This document shows positions 44,291 to 56,559 of a DNA stretch of 64,000 bases, one piece after another. The translations under genes and the position numbers were made by a program. This stretch comes from Bostrychus sinensis. Lineage: Eukaryota; Chordata; Actinopteri; Gobiiformes; Eleotridae. Where the stretch lies: positions 28,409,500 through 28,473,499 of the forward strand of contig CM036250.1 of assembly GCA_020698575.1 (NCBI GenBank), read 5' to 3'. The stretch's first letter is position 1, and every line of letters begins with the position of its first letter. Below the pieces are notes generated by a model, which saw only the letters and a list, made by a program, of their open reading frames with translations, was not told the origin of the DNA and did not search any database.

Positions 44291-47200
44291 TTTTTACTGT
44301 TAGGCTTAAGTATTGTTTGATGGATGCATTTAGAATAACATGTATTTTATATATAATATTCTGAATAAAAAATAGTAAACATACATTTATATTACTTTTC
44401 AGTTTAAACAACAAAAGAGGAAAAAAAAAAAACGCAATAACTTGAACAACAATAAATGACTGTAAGTGTGGATGCCACAGGACAAAACAATAGTGATAAA
44501 AATTCTGCTCTCTGGACACTTCAGATGTTCCCTGGTGACCACAAAATTTTACCTTATCTTTTGTATTATATTAATGTTAACCATTAGCAACAATTAACTT
44601 TACTGTTGGCTATGATTATGAGTATCTTCAGTTATATTGTGGGTGTGCTCTCAGGCACAAAGTCCCTGCTCCACACCATGTTGGCCTTCATAATATTATT
44701 GTAGTATTCACTTATAATAATGCTATTATCAGGTTGGCAGCAGTTTCAAGGTTATCTGATGATGGCATAGTGTGTAAAATTGTACATCTGCAAGCCTCAC
44801 TGGATCAAAAGATTAGACTTACTCCATGAGTTACTCCACAAGTTACTCCACTCTCCGTCAGCTAAAGATGTTACCCCAGCAGTAATTCCAAGAATGAGAA
44901 AATCAGTTTATGGCTAATGCTAGGTTTTGGTTGCACATCTGATAAGCACATTTGCACAAGAAGAACAACTGTTTTGTTTATCAAGTCATTTGGCCTGATT
45001 CAGAGGCTGGATTTAGAACAAGGCCTAGAAGCACACAAACAGACTGCTTCGTTCTCAAACACAGAAAAACAATAATTTATGTAAAGCACACATTTAACTT
45101 TAACTAAATTTTCTGAACTACAAATTCAATGGAATGCTCTTGTTTCTTTACACGCCTGTTGTTGGGTCATGCAAAGTTGGCAGTCCCCTTACGTCCAGCC
45201 ACTCCGAAAGGAAACAAACTGTCATTGCTTCTAATTACTTATTGCTTGCAGCTGCAAACAGCAAACCGTTACATACGCTGATCCTCGGTTGGACACAAAA
45301 CAACAGAACCAAAATGTCTGGGCAGAAATTTACTACATCCGCTCGCAAGGACAGTAGGAGACTTTCAGGGCACTTTTACGCAAAGATTTTGGCTCATTTG
45401 TCGCAATTTGAGCCGCCAATAACCGCCTCAGCATGTCTGTCTCTGTCCTGTTTACAGAGGAAGTGAGGGAGCAGAAAGAACAGCCAATGTGGGTTTTTGC
45501 ACAGCAGAGTTGGATAAATGTAGACTGGTATGTAGTAAAATGTATGATAGCGTGACAAAAAAGGTCTTAACTTAAAAGGACATAGGTACAGGTGAAAAAA
45601 AAAAAATGTTTATCAAGCTTCTTAAGCATAAAAAGTGTGAGGTCAGTTTGTCTTGTTACTCAACACCACTTTTTCTTACAACTTATTCCGTGGCCTGCTA
45701 AATTTAGACCGGAGTGGCACAGCAGGCCCAATCACAGCTCAAAGCACTCATTTTAACACATGCACCAGTTGTACCTCTGCTGGACACGTCCATGGAGCTT
45801 AAGAGAATACTGCCTGTGAGATTTCTATGTGTGAATAGTGCAAATAGCAAATCAGAGGGCCAGCTGATTATATGTGAGTAATCTTGGTGATGTTTATTTT
45901 TCATGGCCACTATTGATGATGACTAATATTAAGCGCTTGTGAAATAAGGCATACCCACACAATGTTGTAGAAAAGTATAGTATAGCAAAGACTTGCACTG
46001 AAGTTTTGGTCTTATGTAGACTGTTTTGCCTTTTACAAACCATTTTATGGTTGTAAACAACATGAGCACTGTGTAATTTTCTGATCAGACAGCAATACAT
46101 TTTAGTTCAAATTGCAAATAAAATTGTATAATATCATAATTTTGGCAAATGACAATTGACCGTGGGCCCATTTACACAACAAAGCTGCCCAGTAACAGTC
46201 ATGCAATCTCCAATTTGTGTCTAGAGGAATATGCTCAAGGTGTGAAAAAACTTGGTGTGAAGCTCTGTAGTAAGCCTGTGAAACCAGCAAATGGTGCTGT
46301 TTACCATGCTGAAAAAGAAGAAGCAGAAGAAGCCATAGCTTAACACTTTTACTTCAAGTTTTGTATCTTATGGTCCTCCTGGGAAGAGCTTATAAACTCT
46401 GAAGCACTATAAAGGATTTATACATGTGTTACTGACAGTAAGTTGTCAAAATATGAATGTATATTGCATAAAAGCACTGTATTTTGCAATTGTTTGAGTG
46501 GATACGGATGGGGTTGTTGCGTCATTGTTTTCACTTGGGACTCCGTTTTCATTTTACACGAGCGCGGAGCAAAACACACCTCTTTCAGTGTTTTCAAAAG
46601 ATTGTATATTCGGAAAACGGAAACCTCATTCTCTTTCTGTAGATGAAATGTCAACCGGCAATCAAACGAGCTGTCTTCTAAACGGCCCTTAAGTAAGTGC
46701 TCTCAGTGAGTAGATGTAGAACATTGGCAGATGGATCAGTACATAGCCGTTAATACAAGCATTTAGTCTACATGAACTAAATCCTTTGCTTAGTACTATG
46801 AGTTATTGACCTGATACAGAACCTACAGATTTCTTTGCTGTCAACCATTTATGCTTTAATTTGTCTTTAAAGGTACATTTTAAGGCATTGTGGAAGTGCT
46901 ACATGTCTGTTGTGGATGTAGGTTATATTCTGTGCTATACCTTCGAGGTGTGCAGTGTGTATCCTGAGTCAGCTTTTTGACACTCCACTCTCTCTCTTTG
47001 GTCTGTCTACGGTTTCACTGGCTGGACTCTCTCCAGTCCACTCCTGACACTTCCCTCTGAGTGTTCCTCCAGCTTTCACTTCTGGTTTTATAGTGCCTTT
47101 CCTACTGTGTTTGTTTTTCTGTTTTCAATTCAAATTCAATAGCGCTCATATCTGCCTGCAGGGCTGGCCAGCTATTATATTTTTTTCCACAAAGAATTTT

Positions 47201-47653
47201 TCTGGTCCCAGTAGATTCAAGCTTGATTACCAGGGGACAGAACAAATGGGCACAGATTAAGTGCATTTGGATAGACTCTGAAAACGGGGCAGTACCAGCA
47301 TATGTACATCAAACCAAAGGAATTTGAAAATTAAACAACCAATTGCATAAAAGCCGTCCGGTTTTAGTTAAAATTGGTTGGTAGAATTACTTTCGGTAGA
47401 ACACAGCTTGAATCGGAGAGCTTCCAGATCTACTTCATTTTGCCAAAAAAGTGAATGTCGGTGAAATAAGGTGTTTTGCAATTGTACACTGATATTGTAT
47501 GATCAAGATTGAAGTTGCGCAGTTGATGTTGGGCCTAGCTAAGAATCTGGTCTGTACCACTTAGAAATAAGTATGCTGGAGGAACTCTGTCTCTTGTCTG
47601 ATCTCGGGAATGCCTTGGTATTGCCCTGGAGGAGCTGGATGAAGTGTCTAGGG
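44291..47653. other. Non-coding stretch, unsupported ORFs only
   Basis: A 110-codon plus frame at 45134-45466 and a 64-codon frame at 46149-46343 are open, but I recognise no family, splice context or neighbouring promoter. No repeats with clear ends. Confidence 0.4.
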
Positions 47654-48030
47654 CACAGATGTCCAAACTTCATTCAGGGCCACATACTGAAAAATATATA
47701 CAGAGGAAGGCCACTAACTGTAGGTGTGATATTTTGCAATTCTGAGAGTGAATCAGTAACATTGGTACTTAAGCATAGTTTTTACTCTGGATGCCCTTCC
47801 GCAACCACACATTTATTCAGTCTTGAGATTTGCACATAGTATAGTGGAAAGGTTTGGCCACCAACTACTAATCAGCATTTTTTCTTCCATGATGTCAGGT
47901 CCGTTTCACACAAATATTAATCTTTTTACCCACGTGGTAATTTAGGCCAATTAGGAATGAAGAATTTGGGGAAACTAAAAATTGTCTGTGGTCCGCATTT
48001 GACTCCCAGGCCATGGTTTGGACACCCCTG
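47654..48030. mobile_element. hAT-like element with GTGTCCAAAC termini
   Basis: Left CACAGATGTCCAAACTT and right GGTTTGGACACCCCTG pair. Flanks GTCTAGGG and GGCTAGGG share 7 of 8 bases. The interior has 'gggccacatactg' and 'gtccgcatttgactcccaggcc', standard for this widespread fish type. Confidence 0.85.
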
Positions 48031-49029
48031 GGCTAGGGATAGGGCAATTTGGGCATGTCTGCTCACACTGCTGCCCCCACAACTGGGCACCGGATGAAGC
48101 TGTAGATAGTAAAGGTTAATAAATGAGACATTAATTGGAGACAGTGAACACATGCCTGCCCTCTGCTTTTTTCCATTGTTAGCTTACCTTAGCTTGATAC
48201 ATTGTCTATTGTCTATGTCTATGTCTATGTAATCCACCTCAGATCCAAACCAGCCGGGATGAGTTCCTGCCAATCCAAAGGGAACAAAGGGCAAGAAAAG
48301 GAATGAATGACACTAATACATGAGATGAGTGTATTACCACTTGGAGATACTACTAAATGTTGTATTGGGCTGCATATTGGCAACCAAATGCTTGTAATGA
48401 AACTGAATTGTGTAACTTCATGGGTATAATCCTTTTAAACCTCTCAGAAATGTGGTAATCTGTCAGGTGATGCTCGGTCAAAGCTCTACAGTTCCTCCTT
48501 GTTTTCCTGCCTTTTGCTTGTCCGGTTGGCCTGAGGTCATGTGTCCTGAGTTGACCAATCAAATGCACTCTGCTGTTTCGACCACAAGAACAAACCCTGG
48601 CACTGCCTCTATAAACCGGGCAGCTCCACATTATTAAATGACACTGCTCGGCCCATAGACTCGCAGCAGATCAAATACATTTAGCGCACCTCGGAGACCG
48701 GGCTGGCGCTGTAGCGCTCCTGTTCTAATTCCACTCTCGGCTCGTTCTGTGTCATGCTGGCTTTTCACGGCTTACGGCACTTACGTTGGCCGCCACGGTG
48801 TGGTGCTTATAAACAGCTTGTCACTCGAGTGTGGCTGACGGATGCAAGACACGAGCAGAATAACAATGTAAAGAGGGAAGCACAACAGTAGAAAGGCTAC
48901 GCTGCACATAAAACTGTGGTACAGGTGTTTCATTAGCACAGTTCTGTTTGGCTTTTGACTGCTGACATGCTTCTTGTCTTCAGTCTGAAATCACTACACT
49001 TTTTTATCATTAATTGGTTAATTATCTAT
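48031..49029. other. Non-coding stretch
   Basis: The block 48640-48850 is CpG-rich relative to its surroundings (CTGGCGCTGTAGCGCTCC); it may be regulatory or a conserved element. Nothing coding is recognised. Confidence 0.35.
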
Positions 49030-49686
49030 TAGGACTGTGCACTTAATCACATTTTGATTACAATTTTGATTTTGGCTAAATAATGATGACAAAACAAATT
49101 AAATTGTGTTGTGAAGGACACGCATGCTCACTCCTCCCTGCTCAAAACCTGGAGCAAACACAAATCTGCTGCTTGGGTTTGAGGAGGCGAATGTGGAACA
49201 TGAGTGTGTTTTCTCAAATGCCTACGGAGCTAACCCACCACAACACAGTAAAAGTGAAATTGCGAGATTGCGTGTTCTTATGTCCACACACACTAAACAG
49301 GTCACAGGCTGCAGGTCTGTCCCTGTTTTTGAGCGGCTCTGCTTTTCACTAACGTGCATGTGCATGCGCTCTCACAGGCCTCTATGGATTACTAGACAAG
49401 TCCAGAGAAGCAGCTCTCACTAATTAAGATTAGCTGATTCCTTGATCAGCTGTACATAAGCAAACCCGCCCAGACGCATACAACATTGTGGAGTGCGACA
49501 GTTTTATTTCAACAGGCTGTGGTTGTATGCAAATCAAATAAACATACTAATAAATGAAAAAAACTCTTTTGTTTATTTTGGCATTAATTATCCTGGCATA
49601 ACGAATTAAACATATTTTCTATTTTTCTATATTGTCTATGAATAATGATTTGATATAATTGTGAGTTCCATAATTAAGAAGCCTTA
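49030..49686 (-). mobile_element. hAT-like element, inverted relative of 41713-43617
   Basis: Starts TAGGACTGTGCACTTAATCA and ends with a worn TTCCATAATTAAGAAGCCTT. Flanks TTATCTAT and TTTTCTAT share 6 of 8 bases. The interior contains the reverse complement of the CAGCTGATTGAGGATCAGCT block. Confidence 0.68.
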
Positions 49687-49868
49687 TTTTCTATAGAGCA
49701 ATTAAATTAAACCTAAATGAAAAATCTAAAATTGCAATTTTATTGGTTTCCAAAATAATACTTGCTGATTTCATTACTTTACAGAAGAAAAAAATGAAAT
49801 CTAAAATCAGATATTGGCAGTTACCATTATTCTGGTATACTGGTACGGCACTGGTGATATGCGGATTT

Positions 49869-50172
49869 CTTACTGTGGTACTCCGGAATCTTTTGCAGCT
49901 CAAGTTCAAGTCCTGAATTAGAGCCACTTTTATTCTTGGTTTAGTCCTTGATTTTTCCTTGCTTCTTGGACCTGGTGTGGTCCTTGATTTGTCCTGTTAG
50001 ACCTGGTTTAGTCCCTGTTTTGTCCTTCATTAGTAATGCATTTTTCTCTTTCATCCCTTGGCTTAGAACTATTTTAGTCAATTTAGGTTCATTTTAGCCC
50101 ATTAAAGGTGGTGCTTCGAAAGACAGACATTTTCTGAGGTGGTACTTGGTGTGAGAAATTTGAGAAACACTG
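49869..50172. mobile_element. Fragment of a CAGTGGTTCTCAAA-type hAT element
   Basis: The right end TTTGAGAAACACTG and internal GGTGGTACTTGGTG match 52083-52366. 'tggtttagtccttg' units repeat inside. The left terminus is worn away. Confidence 0.6.
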
Positions 50173-50401
50173 GTTTAGAGTACACAGTTAAATTTTTGTT
50201 AATATACAGTGTAAGTGATACAACTGCCATTTTTACTTAAAATTGTTTACATAGATTAAAAAATAATGAAATTAGAGATTTAAGCAGTGTCAACAAAAAT
50301 ACAGTATTATGGTTGCAGAATGTACCAACTGAAGGTTTTTATAATGTAAATCACAGATGCTTTTTTTTTTTTTTTTTTTTATTGTTTGATTGTTTTTACA
50401 G

Positions 50402-50525
50402 TGTTCACACACATCCTCAGAGGGGATTTCTTTGCTAGCCAGTGTCAGATAAACGTTTCTTGTCCCCTCACCAAAGCTGAGTGGCCCCTCTGCTGGCCGG
50501 ATGCCAAGGACTGCAGGGAGGTCAG
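50402..50525 (+). CDS. Candidate cysteine-rich coding exon, protein unknown
   Basis: A long T-run and GTTTTTACAG precede it, and TCAG|GTATTT follows. Of three frames only one is open. It gives 40 full codons with four cysteines, FTHILRGDFF, CQINVSC and WPLCWPDAKDC, and starts and ends inside codons. Local composition is richer in GC than its neighbours. The peptide looks like an extracellular cysteine-rich segment, but I cannot name it. It does not join in phase with the MPHQ exon at 26900-27050. Confidence 0.35.
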
Positions 50526-52082
50526 GTATTTTAATTCAACTTAGCCAGGGAAGGAAATTGTTCGCACCGAAGTGAAGCAAACAGCAGAATTGAACCTTTG
50601 TGGCAGTCATCTGATAGTCCTAATCTGGAGAAGGCTGAAACATAACACAGAGTTATTTTATCATACGTTCATCTGCAACACTAGAACGTTTCATTTGATT
50701 GTTTTGAGACGAATTGTGTTTGTCAAAACGAAACCCAGTTAAAGCCCCTCTTCACTTGCTGGCTTATATTTCTTTCCACTGGAGCCGTCCCGCTGGCAGC
50801 TCTGACCGATTCACCGACACTTACATAAGCCTACCATTCCACAGATACTTCTGCTGCACTATTTCTATGCTTAGTTTGGACACTGGTAGTACTTTTAACC
50901 TAATTCTCTTTAATAAAAGTCAACAAGAGGTCATGTTTATTTTAAACCCTCTGTATTTTGCTACAAATTGAATGAGTTGGAACTGGATAAGAGTGAACAT
51001 ATTTCTGTGCATGTTTTGTTCCTCGAAGAGACAAATTTACAACCATCTGTTTGCATAAGTATGGTATTAATCGTTATAGTTAGTGTTTTATTGTCAGTTG
51101 AAACTTTTGAACTGAGTCAAAACATTCGAGCCTTGCCATATTCCTTAAAGCAACACTTCAAGGTTTTCCAGTTGTTATAGGACGCTGAATTGCTCTCAAT
51201 TGCAAACAGACTACATTTTGGCATGATAACAGCTTAAGTCAAAATTATGAAATCCTAATAGCCACTGGTAATTCTGCTAACAGCTTCTTTTAAATCCGCT
51301 CTTGTTTCTACCCTGAATATGAAAGCTGTTGCACCGCTTCGAGAGCGTAGCTGCTTCTGTCCACCACATGCGCAGCTCTGTTTTGTGTGAGTGTAAATAA
51401 ATGCATGTAGAGCAGCTGCCGACAGCCGGGACCAGCACTTTTCTTTTCCGAAGATCTATGCTCCTTTAGCCGCAGAAGGGAGCAACAAACAAGAGCCACA
51501 ACAAACTAACTAAACTCATGCTTTAGACTCCACCCACCACACTTTCTTCTTCTTCTCCTCCACTCTCCCTCATTTCCAGATGCTTGTTTGTGGTTCTTGT
51601 ACTATGTAAGCGGGCGTCAGAAATGCACACAGTTAATCCATGACCAGGTAATACATTAGTGATGTTTGGAAAAAAAAAACCCTATACACATTCTCCTGGT
51701 CTTTAGCTCTAGTTGCTTTTGACCACAAACTTTGTACTGCCACTCTGAGTCAGCCTTTTATGTGGCTGTCCAGACCAGTAGTTTAACATAGGGCGGCCAT
51801 GTTTACGGCCTGATTCTAAACTGTGGTCAGGAAGTTGCTTGTACTGGAAATTATAGTCATTTTTCTTGAGAAATGTGAAAGTTGTGGAAGATTTCATGGG
51901 TGTGTCATCATCCTTAATGCGACAAATTTTCCTCTGTGCTTTGGGTTTTGTTTTCTCTACTTTTAAGTGGTGGAAGAATGCTGGGACAACTAATGTCAGG
52001 ATTTAAATATCTTTATTTTATTTTTGACTTTGATAGTTTGTTTTTGACAGTGCCAGTATAAATTTTAAATTTTAGTTTAGGC
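50526..52082. other. Non-coding stretch, nothing recognised
   Basis: No supported gene or repeat boundaries. A CTTCTTCTTCTCCTCC pyrimidine run is at 51544-51560. Confidence 0.4.
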
Positions 52083-52366
52083 CAGTGGTTCTCAAACTCC
52101 GGTACATCTGCCACTTGTGGTACTTGTTCTTCTTCTGGAGGTACACAGGAGTCTATTGCAGTTCAAGTCCTGATTTAGTTTGATTTAGTCTGGTTTTAGT
52201 CACACTCTAGTTTGGGCTTAAAGTTGAAGTTTATTTCGCTGCTTAGTTCGGGTTTCGGCATGTTTAGACTTGGTTTAGCCCTCTTGTCCTTATGTAAAAA
52301 TGCATTTTACCATTTAGATAATGAAATATTTTCTGGTGGTACTTGTTGTATGTTAGAGAATCACTG
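52083..52366. mobile_element. hAT-like element, CAGTGGTTCTCAAAC termini
   Basis: Left CAGTGGTTCTCAAAC and right TTAGAGAATCACTG. Flanks GTTTAGGC (52075-52082) and ATTTAGGC (52367-52374) share 7 of 8 bases. 284 bp, no coding capacity. Confidence 0.87.
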
Positions 52367-52384
52367 ATTTAGGCTATGGCTATG

Positions 52385-52533
52385 CAACTCCACTCAGTTA
52401 CAGGATGGAAAAATAGTAGTAGGAAATCGGGGAGAGACATTTGGCAAACTGCTGGAGTTGAACCCACGACACAGAGGCAGGCTGTAGTTGCCTTGCATAC
52501 GCCATGCAGCTCTACCAACTGAGCTATAACACA
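52385..52533 (-). repeat. tRNA-derived SINE, minus strand
   Basis: The reverse complement begins TATAGCTCAGTTGGTAGAGC (A box, 52508-52527) and has GGGTTCAACTCC (B box, 52454-52465) at tRNA spacing. A CTCTCCCCGATTTCC tail follows. The anticodon arm is not a normal tRNA, so this is a SINE rather than a tRNA gene. Confidence 0.75.
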
Positions 52534-52535
52534 AC

Positions 52536-53633
52536 GTTTTAACAACAGCATTGGAGATTCAGGGGGGATTTATACTCAAGACTTGCATGGAGCGGATTCT
52601 ATAGTACTATGTATAAAGTAGTGGTTGTTCTTCAGAAAAGTTCCTTAAATCAAGTGACCACAAAATTCAATAACATCTAGTCCATAAAGTAGTAGTTCTA
52701 CAAAAAGGTTCCTTAAATGTAGTCATTTGAGTTGAGTGTCTTCCCACTTCTGGATACACTCAGTAATTGATAAACCAGGTTATTTAAGGTGAAAGCTAGA
52801 AAACTGGTTTGTAAAGTATGCGGTGTGCAAATAGCATGTACATTACACAGATTGTGCTTGTGGGGTTGTGGTGTTGAAGGTGTTGCATCAAAGTTGCACC
52901 TTATTTACTGACATGATTCATCAAACAAAAAATATTTGTCATCACTGTTGTGAAGTGACAGGTATGTTGCATGTCTGGTAATATAAACAATAAAGTATTT
53001 AATGAATAAAATGACTGGTAACCTATTTAATAAATTTATAGTAGCTCCTCTTTGTAAGAACTGTAAAAGAGATAAGAATACCAGATAAGATAATGAAATA
53101 AAGTAACTTCAGGGACTTATTACAATAGCAGTGTATTTTACATAAATTAATGATTATTAAGTTGTTTTTTTATCAAAATGACATGGCTTGCGGTATTCTG
53201 CCTCCAGCCATACCCTATCATCTTTTGTTTGTGAAGTGTGTTTTGGAGACCATCCCAAGCTAACTTTCATGATCACTTCTATTGACCAATCATATCTAGT
53301 TATTTAAAATGTACCTAACGTTATGCAATGTACTGATTCTGCTCTTGGTACTATACTTTACATATTGCTTGCTCTTTTCTAATTGGTTTAATGGGCTTTG
53401 TTTGTGTTTTTTTTAATTTTTTTTTATTGAAGGCTGTGTTCACACTTGCCGCGTTTGGTTCACTTCAATCAAACTCATGTGTGCTTAATGGCAAAGTCTG
53501 GTTTGTTTGAACAGGTGTGAACGTGCCATCAGACTGAGGTGCGCACCAAACAAGTGAACTCTGGTCCACCTGAAATCAGTGGTCTTGGTGCGGTGTGCTT
53601 TGAACCCTGGTGCGCTTCTTTAGTCAGAGGAGG
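52536..53633. other. Non-coding stretch with part of a repeat
   Basis: At 53433-53630 the text 'gttcacacttgccgcgtttggttcac...acaggtgtgaacgtg' has the look of a fish DNA-element end, apparently cut by the element at 53634. Nothing else was recognised. Confidence 0.4.
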
Positions 53634-54073
53634 CTGTCATGGATAAGGGGGGAAACAAGGAGAAAAAGGACCCAAAAGCAGGACTGCAAACTGAAAGAAA
53701 ATAAATTAAATAAATAAAACCTAAAGTCCAAAAAACTTCAACACAAAATCCAAAAGGCCAAACGAGAAATCAAAAAAATGCAAAAACACTAAATCAAACT
53801 TAGAGAGAAACAGAAGCCAGGAAACACAGGGAACACAAGTGCAAGACAGACTTAAACATGAATTTACACTCACATGACAAAGAACTGGGGAAAACACAGG
53901 GACTAAATAAACTAGGATTACACAGGTGAAACGCCTTAGGGCGGGGCAGGCAATCATACAAGCAGGAAACACAGGAGGCAGGAAGTAAACCAGAAAAACA
54001 CAAGGACAAGACATCAAAATAAAACACAAGGATAACAAAACACAGAACAGAACACAGACAAGGATCATGACAG
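53634..54073. mobile_element. Short inverted-end element, CTGTCATG type
   Basis: CTGTCATGGAT at the left and ATCATGACAG at the right are inverted. The interior is A-rich with many 'aaacacagg' and 'acacaaggacaag' units. Two hydrophobic minus-strand ORFs over it arise from that composition. Confidence 0.55.
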
Positions 54074-54894
54074 GCCTCAGCCCTGTGGTCCTTCACTGCA
54101 GCAAAGGTGATATGCTGTAAACTATGGTGTTTGCGAATGACAAGGAGCTGCTGGTAAAGTGGGCAGGGCCAACAGGGCCTTAAAGTAACAGGCACCAAAT
54201 ATAAGTGTTTTCTGCTAAGTGAAAGTAACAGCTCCCCAAAAGAACATTTTCAATACATTATGTTGAGTTATACAATGTGAAATGTTGATGCAGATATGTC
54301 CAAAAAGTTGGAAAAAGGCACAATATGGTCTCTCAAATTACATAATTTATTATGAATGACTGACTCAGGTAATATAGTGATGTTTTAATATCTTAATGGC
54401 AAAAAGTAACAGAAACCCAGAAAGTGAAATCACTATATTGCTTCTCTTTTCAAAAACTAAAAATAAATCTCCTTTAGATTTTTTAGTCATAACACCACGA
54501 TCAAACCACTTTTTCTATGGGCACCTGTCTCTTTGTTCACTAAAACATGCCCCTATGTTTTAAATACCTGTGTCTTCTGTTATAGTGATTTACTGGAAGC
54601 AACATGAAGCCAGGTCCCTGGAAACTGCTTGTCGTTAGAGTAGGAGTGCCCGTGGCCAGAGACGTGTTGCCGAGCAGCTTTCTCTACAGGGGCACCGCAC
54701 GTACAAACATTACACACACTGAGATGCCATGCTGGGTACTGTCTGCGGGGGCCTCTTTAATCTAACGGATAAACAAGTGACTCTTAAGCTGTCTTAACAA
54801 GCACATGGACACACTGAGGGGTAAACAGGTGAGAATCAAACAGGAAGAGAATGAATAGTGAGTGTTAGACAATATGCCTTTAGAATAAACTCTT
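54074..54894. other. Non-coding stretch, nothing recognised
   Basis: No gene, repeat end or motif supported. Confidence 0.4.
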
Positions 54895-55313
54895 AAAGGG
54901 GACATATTATGCTAAATCGGCTTTTCTCTGCTTTTACCATGTTATAATGTTTCCTTCTCAAAAAAAAAAAAAATACCTGGAGTTTTATTTTGTTTCATTC
55001 CTGGATGTTTGAGTAATCTTGTCTGCCAAGGCACTGCCCTTCTCAAGAGCTGAAAGCACTAATTAGACACGTGAAACCCCACCTTCTCCAGGAAGAGCTC
55101 CTGCACATTTCTAAAGCAGATACACTGTAACCGGACTTGTTCTGATAATTTCAGCACTTAAGTTGTTGCTACTACGAGGCAGTCAGCTGATTTAGAGCTT
55201 GAACAGCTTCTTGCTAAGTTTCCCCACTTGCTTACTGACAGTAACTGTAAATAGTCAGTTGCCACACTCCTCTTAGTTATGCAGAATTTATAATTAGGTG
55301 GATTATGCCCCTT
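54895..55313. mobile_element. MITE with AAAGGGGACATATTATGC end
   Basis: The left end AAAGGGGACATATTATGC pairs with the right end GGATTATGCCCCTT. Length 419 bp. This end sequence is a familiar fish MITE type. No duplication is readable. Confidence 0.6.
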
Positions 55314-56559
55314 CCTCCATTGAAAATACTATATCTGAGCTATGTCTATAGTATTATTTTTTATCATTAATTGTTCTTTTCCAAATACTGTTTTTATACA
55401 GCTTCCTGTGAAGGCTGTGAGTAGTGGTGCAGGTCTGTTATGATGATGTTGTTTTTTTTCTTGAATTTTCTCTTCGATCAGTCCATTAATTTCCCAGAAC
55501 AGGCAGCTAAAGTGTGTTTTGCGCCACTTTGCCATCCATGTTCCCATTTGTGTGTTGATGTACAGGATGTGCCGAAGCTGGTAACTAGAAAAGAGGAAGA
55601 GAGAATGCGTATGGCAGAGGGATGGAGCGAGGGATGAGTCATTTTCTCTGTCCGAGCCTGTTGTTTTCCACTAAAGCCTGTTATTTTCGCTCATAAATGG
55701 ATGCCAGGTAGTGGGTGGAATTTTTTTGTTTTCACGTTGGGGTAATTTTATAATGGGGGCAGACTGACTGTGGTTTAAACATTTGCATGAACTTGTCCTG
55801 ACGTAACCTTCTCCTCCCTTTTTATGGAGGGCCAAAAAATGTAATTGGGAAATTGAGATCAGAATGGGTGGTTTTGCATGACAATGACCAAAATGTTTAG
55901 GCCTAAATGTTAAGTTTTAAATATATATACTGTACAAGGTCTTTGAAGTCATAATTTCACAGTCATTCTAACTGCATTGTACAAAGCAGTTTATATTCTT
56001 TCATAAAATAGTATTGTGCCAAGTTGATAATATTAGATGCATTTGAGAGGATCAGATCCATGAGTGACAAAAACGGGGCGGATATAGGGATGCAGTCTTT
56101 GATCATTTTATTATAAAATACAGTTTTTCTCACAGTGTCTTCAGATACCTTCTCATTAACATTCCAGTCTGAAACATTTTACAAAGGCTGCATGAGAAAA
56201 AAAATTATATTAACTTTGTAGAAACATACATTGACATACACATACATTGACATGACAATAAGACTTGTACATTAAGGAAGAAAAGCTATATCCAGCATCC
56301 TGCATGTTATATATTGAGTTTGATTGCAGATTTTTTGAAGACATTGGGTCATGTGTGACACTGTTTCTCCTGTGTCCTGGTGCTGTTGACAAACAGGAAA
56401 CAGTTTCACTTTACTTTAAAATGTTAACTCCACAAAAAGTGTTGATTATTTTTACCCACAGTGTTGATTTTACTCAGGAGATTTGCTGTTCATGCTTAAG
56501 TTGTGGACCAAATGTGAGGCATCCTGCATCCTGAATTGTTGCTTCTCTCTTAATACACT
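55314..56559. other. Non-coding stretch, nothing recognised
   Basis: No supported gene or repeat. Confidence 0.4.

Noticed and set aside
45134..45466. 110-codon ORF as a possible small gene
   Set aside because: No family resemblance, promoter, splice context or codon pattern distinguishes it from chance.
52440..52533. tRNA gene on the minus strand
   Set aside because: A and B boxes are present, but the anticodon arm and acceptor stem do not fold as a tRNA and a SINE-type tail follows.
53721..54198. Hydrophobic minus-strand ORFs resembling membrane proteins
   Set aside because: They overlap a repeat made of 'aaacacagg'-type units; the leucine, valine and cysteine content follows from that composition.
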